DNA of 64,000 nucleotides. It comes from Asterella californica (Eukaryota > Streptophyta > Marchantiopsida > Marchantiales > Aytoniaceae). Position 1 is the first letter of the stretch, and each line of letters starts with the position of its first letter. The notes beneath the pieces are model-generated. The model did not search any database. It was given only the letters and a program-made list of their open reading frames with translations, and was not told the origin of the DNA. The translations under genes and the position numbers were made by a program. The stretch lies in contig JAYKYS010000002.1 in the NCBI GenBank assembly GCA_036924285.1, positions 48,189,501 through 48,253,500 of the forward strand. The letters are read 5' to 3'. Shown here piece after piece: positions 57,824 through 64,000 of the stretch.

Positions 57824-58200
57824 TGTAACACTACAGAAACTCCAATCGCGATCCTCAAGAACACTCATGAATAGACGGAAGAACTCTCAACTCAACTCAA
57901 GGTGGAATGTCCTTCAAGGACCATTCTCCTTCTTTATATAGTTAGAGAAGTGCACACCTCAATCCATACTAACCACTCATCAATCCTCACACGGATTGAT
58001 GACATGGCTTCCATGCAACCCACACAATCAACTACCAATCAAATATCAACACGACAACATTCTTATCCGATCCCACATACCATAGTCCCACTGTAGTCAA
58101 CTCTACACATATCTTATTCGGTCTCACATACCATGATCCCGCTATAGTCAACTCTACACATAGTTCTAACTATGAGTATAGTTAACTATGTATGGTTACA
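57824..58200 (-). repeat. chromovirus 5' LTR
   Basis: Partner of 52493-52869, same 377-base length and same ends. Confidence 0.95.
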
Positions 58201-58205
58201 GGTAC

Positions 58206-58461
58206 TTCTTAATTTCTTCCAAAACACACACCTCGATCAGACTCTTCACAAACCGTCTTAACCAGCATGTAGCATGTATAGATTTGAACTCAATGACACC
58301 TTGTGCGTATGCATTGAACCTTCCAATCCTTTGAAACATCCGCTAACATGTTGTAGATACAAGCTAAACCCTTAAGCTGCCCCCTAACGATGATTCACAA
58401 TACGTGAGGTTGTCTCAAATAATGTTCAAGCAGCCCACTTGCACCCTTAGTATAGCACCAA
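58206..58461 (+). repeat. R1 copy, right part (interrupted)
   Basis: Continues 52492 after the chromovirus (compare 2480-2740 and 46740-46980). It runs to TATAGC-ACCAA at 58461, where the L1 LTR is inserted; ACCAA is repeated at 61596-61600, where R1 resumes. Confidence 0.8.
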
Positions 58462-58773
58462 TTTCGTGCACCTACCGCCTTGTTGCGCCAACGAAAGCTC
58501 TTGCTTAGTAAATCACGAAACTCCAACGTTAACTTGCAAACCATAATCACACATTAGCGTTCATGCACCACTTATCTTTATCTCGTTTGGTTCGGACCAG
58601 GCCAGACCGTCTCCTTAACTCTCAAGCTCAACATTCCATAAAGTCCCGACCTAGACCCGGCTAGGTTGGTCCCAAAACATGAGCAAGTCACAAAATGACT
58701 TGGGGCAGACTTCCCATAAAGTCTAGGGTCCTAAACGATCCATCCAACACACCTAGCGGTCCAACCAATGTCC

Positions 58774-60801
58774 TGTTGTGGGACCAGTTAGTATGTAAAT
58801 TACCCGTGTAAGTGCGTTTTGCACACATTTGTGGAAGTTGTGGTGTAATGGGATCTAAAACATTGCTCTTATGAGCTTAGAATGCTCTATTATCTGCTGG
58901 AGGTCTCCATGGGGCAGAAAAGGACAAGGTTGAGTCCTTTAGCTTCTCATTGGTCCTCACAAAAGTGAAGATAACTTGTCTTCTACCTAAGTGTGCGCTC
59001 TGGAAGGATCGGGGCACTTTGACGAGGGATTTTGGAGATCAGAGGGCATGGGCGGAGAGCTCTCGACGGGAGGAGCAATCTGACCACAAATTTCACTTGA
59101 TTTGGAGGTCCAGTGCATACGTTATGGCGATTTGAAGTTCATAGAGAGATGAGAGTACAAGAGTTTCTCTTCCGATTGTAAGATTAAGGGGTTTGAGTGA
59201 TTGAACCGTCAGATTGAGACCAGATTTCATGAGCTTGTAGTCTGTCAGCTGTTGAAGCTCTGACCACAAATTTCACCACCGGATGTTTTGCGGATTGAGC
59301 GCAATGGCGATTTGAAGACGACGGGGTGCAGAAAGCTGTCAATCTGAAGCAGCGAGTTTGCAGATTTATGGAAGACGATCAGAACGGTCAAATCGGCTCA
59401 AATTTCCTGTGTAGTGAGTTTACCTTCTGAATTGATAGCACAGGAAGTTGGAGTGGAAGTGGACGGTTCATTTAGTCGAAGAAGCTTCTGTCCTAAATCT
59501 GAGATTGGAAGTGCGTGTTAGTTTCTGTGGATTTGTGTTAATTGTGGGAGGAGATCTAGCCGTCAGATCTTCCTGAAATTTGACCTGCAAGTAGAGATTT
59601 TAGTATCCTACCTACGTGGCAAGTTTGAGAGGAGACTGAGCTGTAGATCTGTACCTATCATGTGTGAAAGTTCGCTGGTTTTTCTGCCGAGTTGTATCGG
59701 CAACGATATCTACTCTAGGTCTTGAGTTGTTAGCGACAGCTGGCTGAAAAGTATCCAGTGCGACATTTGTATTGCTTTGGGGAGTATTCTAGGCGTAGAT
59801 ATGACTTTAGCGACCTACGTTGTATCCACGTCATGTGGTTGTTAGGTTTGCACTCAACGTGGCAAAGTGCGATCCTTGACCTGTAGAGTCGTCTACCTGT
59901 CTAGCCTAGTCTCCGGTTTTTGGGACACGTTACGGTGCATGCATTTGAACCTTTCACCCAGAAGACCCACACGTGGATGAGTATGACGGCACCAAACATG
60001 CGATGTGCATGTGTGCCACCTCATCGGTCCGTGAGGCTTGGGTTGCTTGGTTAGGGAGCTTGCACCTATCCTTGTGTTGTGTTCGAAACTTTTAAGCAAA
60101 GGGGAGTGACCTGTGTGGGGGCATTCGACCTGGGGAAAAATCCAAGAGATTGTTCGTGGAGAGATCGTGGTGATCCTATGAGATTGAATCAGAGTTTATG
60201 GATCGATATACCTTTGTAGTTGGAGTGCACATGTTGTGAGAGATGGACGAAGGACTCTACTTACCGCCCAGATTCCCTTTTCGAAACCCTTTCTCGATTA
60301 AACTGATGTATATGGAACGAGTTCACTTTCAACAGTTTCTGATAGGATCCTTCGGGCATAACTTTACCGCGCAAGTCATGCTCTCGCCTGTCCCTGTGAT
60401 CTTACCTGTTGTCACTTACGGCCAAGAATGGGATCTCACCGTCTTTATTCTCATCTAACGAAGGATGGATCTAAATCAGCTCCCTCCTGTAAACTTTAAC
60501 ACCCAGTGCGAGATAAGACACATCTGTCGACCCAAAGCCATGTACGAAGCCCTAGTAGTGAGAAACTTCGGAGAGGAATACTACCGAGAGATCATGTCAT
60601 CACATATCTCGTTTGTCGTGCCCATGATCATCCAACGTTTTCGTGTAGTTATCTTGACCCTTTACTGAGAGAAAGAAAGTGCTTAGTTATCGAGGAAGTT
60701 AGAGAGAAATCTACGAGATACTAGTCGCTCTGTTGTGTATCGATCGCTAACCACAGCCAGAAGGTACGCCCTTGCTCAAAGGAAAGGCTCTCGCTACGAC
60801 A
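58774..60801 (+). mobile_element. 2.0-kb LTR-like element carrying the A/B cassette
   Basis: Interrupts the L1 solo LTR. It starts TGTTGTGGGACC and ends GGCTCTCGCTACGACA, so it has LTR-like TG...CA ends. The end matches those at about 615 and 42101, which suggests a solo LTR of the Gypsy family at 42 kb. Flanks (TGTCC on the left, CGTCC close to the right end) are only a weak candidate target duplication. An internal direct repeat (CTGACCACAAATTTCAC at about 59079 and 59262, each followed by ATGGCGATTTGAAG) is present. Near the 3' end it carries the A/B cassette. Confidence 0.55.
60243..60668 (+). CDS. A/B two-domain cassette, best preserved copy
   Basis: Domain A: ATG 60243, 71 codons, with FPFRNPFSIKLMYMERVHFQ and the core FGHNFTAQVMLSPVPVILPV then WDLTVFILI, closed by TAA at 60456-60458. 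Two codons follow and, in the same frame, domain B starts at ATG 60465: MDLNQLPPVNFN, then CRPK, VVRNFGEEYYREIMSS, and RFRVVILTLY with a stop at 60666-60668 (67 codons). A and B resemble each other (FG-x2-F/Y, then I/V-M-x-S, then a hydrophobic stretch ending in IL), so they are tandem copies of one domain. No upstream promoter can be assigned. I do not recognise the family; function unknown. Confidence 0.65.
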
Positions 60802-61595
60802 CCGTCCATGATGTATGTCTAGATCCAGACTCTCAAACGATGATCTAACTCGCCGTCTCGTTCTCCAGTCTTGCCCCATCCCTTGGTTTGTTCTTGTGTC
60901 CAAATGTCCAAATCTGAACCGGAATGCGCTTTGGTATTGGCCCAGTCATCACCTCACGTCTCCAGAGTCCGTCCGCCGATCCCAGGAGTCGGATGACTTG
61001 TCATGGCCTACTTAGGCATCGAGCTCCCCTCATGTATACTTCTGGAGATCGGCGACCCCATCCTCCTCTTTGGTCCCTGAAAACTATATCACAACTCGAT
61101 CACAAGATCGATCATAATTCTCAACTCCGATGTCAATTCTAGGAGTTCTGCATATCATTGAAAAGCTCTCACCGAGACCTTTCCAATGAAACTTTGTTCG
61201 CCTCGAGATCTTATGTGGAGCTCCGTCAACGACCCAAAACGTTGTTGGAGCTCCAACACTTGGGATTTTTCTGAAGAACCGTGGTCCAAAGCCAAACTTG
61301 GACCCTGTGGTTAGGACCAACGTCCGAACCACGATCCATCTGCTTCTATGTTTCGGTCCATTTCTAGACTTGCCCTCTTAGGTCAACTGTTCGTCTGAGA
61401 TCGTCTTGGAGTAGATCCATATGTGTCGTAATCCAATGTTCCAACCTTGGCTTAGAGAACCACTTAGGGTTCATTTGTTCTCGACTTCCTGGTCAAGCCA
61501 TTAAGTCCTACTCGCATCGTTCATAACTTAACGCAAGTCCACTAGGGTTCTGTTATTGACGTTTGCGCTCGATCTTGAGACTGAAGGTCACGACA

Positions 61596-61880
61596 ACCAA
61601 GAACCGCAAATATGCAATCAACATCGATAAGGTAGAGCTAAGCTTGATTTTGAACCTCATAGCTTTGTCATTAAGTGACAATTTAAAGTAAATGAAGTTC
61701 TCATGAGAAACTAATAACTACTACCATTTGGTGCAATGAAAATGAAGATACGAAAGTTGTGTAAAAAGTTCATTTTTTGTCATATGAATGATTTTTGGAG
61801 CGATGATGCAAAGCATCGGATTTGGAATTCAGGTAGGAGCCGGTCTACGACACGAGAGCCTCTTCATCCCAAACATTTCA
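61596..61880 (+). repeat. R1 distal part
   Basis: Resumes R1 after the L1 solo LTR: ACCAAGAACCGCAAAT, then AGAGCTAAGCTTGATTTT, GCAATGAAAATGAAGAT, and CGAAAGTTGTGTAAAAAG. It parallels 2741-3165 but has only one copy of the unit duplicated there. Confidence 0.75.
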
Positions 61881-62775
61881 CCACATGTGTCGTATCAAAT
61901 TTTGTGAAGCCGCGTCGGATAAAGCATCGAGCTCATGGCTGCTAGCTACGATATAGTAGTGTGCAAAAAGATAGCAACCTCAAGTGTGACTCTTCTAACC
62001 TGTAACCTTGGTTTTTCCTACGTCTTTGAACTATACCCGAGCTTCAAACGCTTGCAGTATGCTCAAATTTTCTCAAAATCTCGTGATTTTTGTTTCATTG
62101 TATAACCCTCGTAATTATTTTTCCAATGATACCCATATTGCTTGAAACTGACTTGTCTAACCAAGTTACAAGCAGTTAAAGTTTCTACATTTTCTCTCAG
62201 TATGTATATAACCTCTATTTCATAATCGAGGTTAACATCAGACCTCTCAATCACAAACCTCATCATTGTAAACTTCAAACCACTATAACTCCCTAGTTAG
62301 AGCTCCAGATGCGACTACAATGGTGCTGCTGTAAGCCCTTGAAAAGTCCTTTCAGGTGATATCAAAATCTCTCCAGACAGACACACACAACAGAAGTTAC
62401 AAGGCTACAAAGTTTGACTTTTCTCAACTCTTTGTAAAACTTCAATCTCATAATCGAGGTTCAAGACCCTTACAGAACCAAATATCCAATCAAAAATATA
62501 TTTTTGCACTCAAAGTATCCCAAAACATGATTTATTTACATACAAAAGTGTACATTTATGTTTAAATATTCACAGTTTTATGAATATGGGACCAAAAATA
62601 CTGATTTTTACAATGTTGGAAAGCTCTCGTAGAGCTTGTTCCAATGACATGAAAAGATATACTTTTTTGATACGCAAGTAAAACGTTACAACAGTTTGAA
62701 AATTATAGGTTTTACTGAACTCGAATACAACCTCGATTCTGAAATCGAGGTTTCATCCCCAAATTCTCTCTTAAC
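61881..62775. other. no recognisable gene
   Basis: Short frames only. The phrase CATAATCGAGGTT recurs at about 62222 and 62449, with a relative (AAATCGAGGTT) at about 62733. Confidence 0.4.
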
Positions 62776-62990
62776 TTTTATCTGGAATTTTGCTGATGGC
62801 TCTAGTTTCTGTGCACTTTGAGTTGGAATTTCGCTTTGAGTGATTCCTGTTTCTATGCGTTTTGAGTTGGAATTTCGCTGTTGGCTTTGAGACTCAAGTT
62901 CTTGTGCGCTTTGAGTTGGAATTTCACTATTGGCTATGAGCTTCTGAAGCTAGAATTCAACTTCACTTTGTGTTAGAATTTCCTCATGGC
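62776..62990 (+). repeat. degenerate minisatellite
   Basis: About five diverged units containing TTTGAGTTGGAATTTCGCT. Clear starts lie at 62817, 62861 and 62910, weaker ones at about 62776 and 62967. Spacing is 44-57 bases. Confidence 0.7.
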
Positions 62991-64000
62991 CACAAGTTGG
63001 TTCTTGATCACATTTCTAGTCGCTTGGGATCCTGGAGAACCTTGGGACTTTAGAGAACTGTGAATATACTCACTTCTTGGAAGATCAATGAGAACATGAG
63101 TGGATAGCTTTTTGGTGTACTTGTCATTTGGTTTGCAAAGGATTTCTGGGATTAGACTTCGCTATTAGGTCAAAGCGAAGACAATGCAAGTGTCTTCGAT
63201 CTATTTTAGATGCATCAGATCGAGGTGTTTTCTTATCCAATTGTCGACATGGAAAGCTGTGGCACGGCTCCGGGAGTGTGGATAGTAATCTGGTTGTACC
63301 TGGTCTATATGACGTACATACATCTGAAGAGGATGTAACTACTGATATTTCTGTATTTGATGAGATAACCACGTCCTCTTATTCTGTGATTGAGATAGAC
63401 TTTGAGAGTGAAAGGTCATTTGAATTGCAATGGAGTCTTTAGCCAAGATCTGATTTCAGATCATCAGCCGAGAGAAATATTTGCTAGATATCAAAGAGAA
63501 ACTCACTGCTATACCATTGTCCTTGTCTTTCTCACAGAAATCTGTGGGATGTCCCATGAAGCCCATTGTTTTCTCATAGCTTCTATTCATTGAACCTGTC
63601 TCACTCGAGAGTGACAATGATACTGAGCTTTGTTCAAAGACTGAAAAGATAAAACCATGGCCAATACCTTCGAAGTACAACAACTAGTTTATAGCCGATG
63701 ACTAACCTATCATTGATAAAAGGCTTGAGGCTGTTCAATTTCTGAGTTAGAGAGAACTAGATATTTGCAGAAGAAGTATGTTACTATTGGCAGACTGAAC
63801 CGTTTCGATGGTCTGAGAAGGGAGTAGTTTTCATTAGATAAGGCTACTGATTCTCGTGAATATATGTGCTAGCTTTCTTATTATATATTCTATTACATAT
63901 AGTATACTTTGTTTCATTTTTCAACTATCGTACATTAAAATCAAACGATTCTTTATCTAGTTTAATTACTTGTGCTAGCTTTTCTAGTATATATTCTATT
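62991..64000. other. unassigned right edge
   Basis: A 104-codon frame at 63128-63442 (plus), acidic at its C-terminal end, has no recognisable family. At the edge a 30-base motif starting TGTGCTAGCTTT and ending ATATATTCTATT occurs at about 63867 and again at 63971, possibly the beginning of another repeat that continues outside the window. Confidence 0.35.

Larger units (their letters stand above)
52493..58200 (-). mobile_element. Ty3/Gypsy chromovirus, complete ends but internally deleted
   Basis: Two LTRs of 377 bases (52493-52869 and 57824-58200), both TGTAACAC...GGTTACA, bound the element. GGTAC precedes the left LTR (52488-52492) and follows the right one (58201-58205), a 5-bp target-site duplication. 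On the minus strand the order is LTR, primer site, A/B leader cassette, gag with zinc knuckle, protease, RT, RNase H, integrase, chromodomain, polypurine tract, LTR. The coding part is only about 4 kb because the RT core is deleted, and every domain has stops or frame changes. It therefore depends on helper elements or is dead. Confidence 0.95.
58462..61595 (-). mobile_element. L1 solo LTR (minus), itself interrupted
   Basis: Reverse complement of the L1 LTR at 50096-51204, in two pieces: 58462-58773 and about 60815-61595. On its own strand it starts TGTCGTGACC and ends near GGTGCACGAAA. ACCAA flanks both ends (58457-58461 and 61596-61600). The uninterrupted R1 copy at 2725-2750 (TATAGCACAAGAAACC) shows the empty site. 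No internal retroelement sequence is present, so this is a solo LTR of about 1.1 kb plus the 2.0-kb insertion. Confidence 0.75.

Noticed and set aside
1..64000. CRISPR arrays, rRNA, bacterial operons or ribosome binding sites
   Set aside because: The sequence is eukaryotic nuclear DNA with spliceosomal introns and LTR retrotransposons; no regularly spaced short repeats and no rRNA-like segments seen.

Overview
The window looks like nuclear DNA of a plant with plant-type LTR retrotransposons (a Copia element, a Gypsy chromovirus primed by a tRNA-Met-like site, and a second Gypsy family) around one very large spliced gene. That gene, 15609-38275 on the + strand, encodes a full-length homologue of the DNA-dependent protein kinase catalytic subunit (DNA-PKcs/PRKDC). 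Flowering plants such as Arabidopsis are generally said to lack it. This points to a non-flowering or early-diverging lineage (bryophyte, lycophyte, fern or streptophyte alga), but the species cannot be named from sequence alone.

Layout. 1-3165: retroelement debris (LTR-like pieces and two repeat families called here L1 and R1). 3166-6470: no recognisable gene. 6470-8800: 5'-truncated Copia element. 8800-15600: unassigned sequence with a degenerate copy of a small two-ORF cassette (12.9-13.5 kb, minus strand). 15609-38275: the DNA-PKcs gene in about 31 exons. The N-terminal HEAT region is spread over many short exons, one intron is 3.2 kb of amplified repeats, and the rest sits in a few long exons including one of 4.07 kb and one of about 2.7 kb. 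38276-41330: no gene seen. 41330-45985: broken Gypsy element with an internal inversion. 46-50 kb: AT-rich sequence with hairpin elements. 50-62 kb: a nest of retroelements. 62-64 kb: minisatellite and unassigned sequence.

How the parts relate. The DNA-PKcs model adds up to roughly 4260 codons (human protein 4128). It keeps the HEAT region, NUC194-like region, an SQ/TQ-rich segment where the human ABCDE autophosphorylation cluster lies, FAT, PI3K-like kinase and FATC. This suggests a functional non-homologous end-joining kinase; expression and interaction with Ku are not visible here.

The 50-62 kb nest can be ordered. Repeat R1 was hit by a chromovirus (52493-58200, 377-bp LTRs, 5-bp target duplication GGTAC) and by an L1 solo LTR (58462-61595, target duplication ACCAA). 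The L1 LTR was itself hit by a 2.0-kb LTR-like element (58774-60801). The chromovirus leader, the 2.0-kb element and the 13-kb debris all carry the same unrecognised cassette: two homologous domains of about 50-70 codons (A and B). In the two better copies A and B are in one frame, separated by a single stop codon and two further codons before the B ATG. This cassette is the least explained element in the window.
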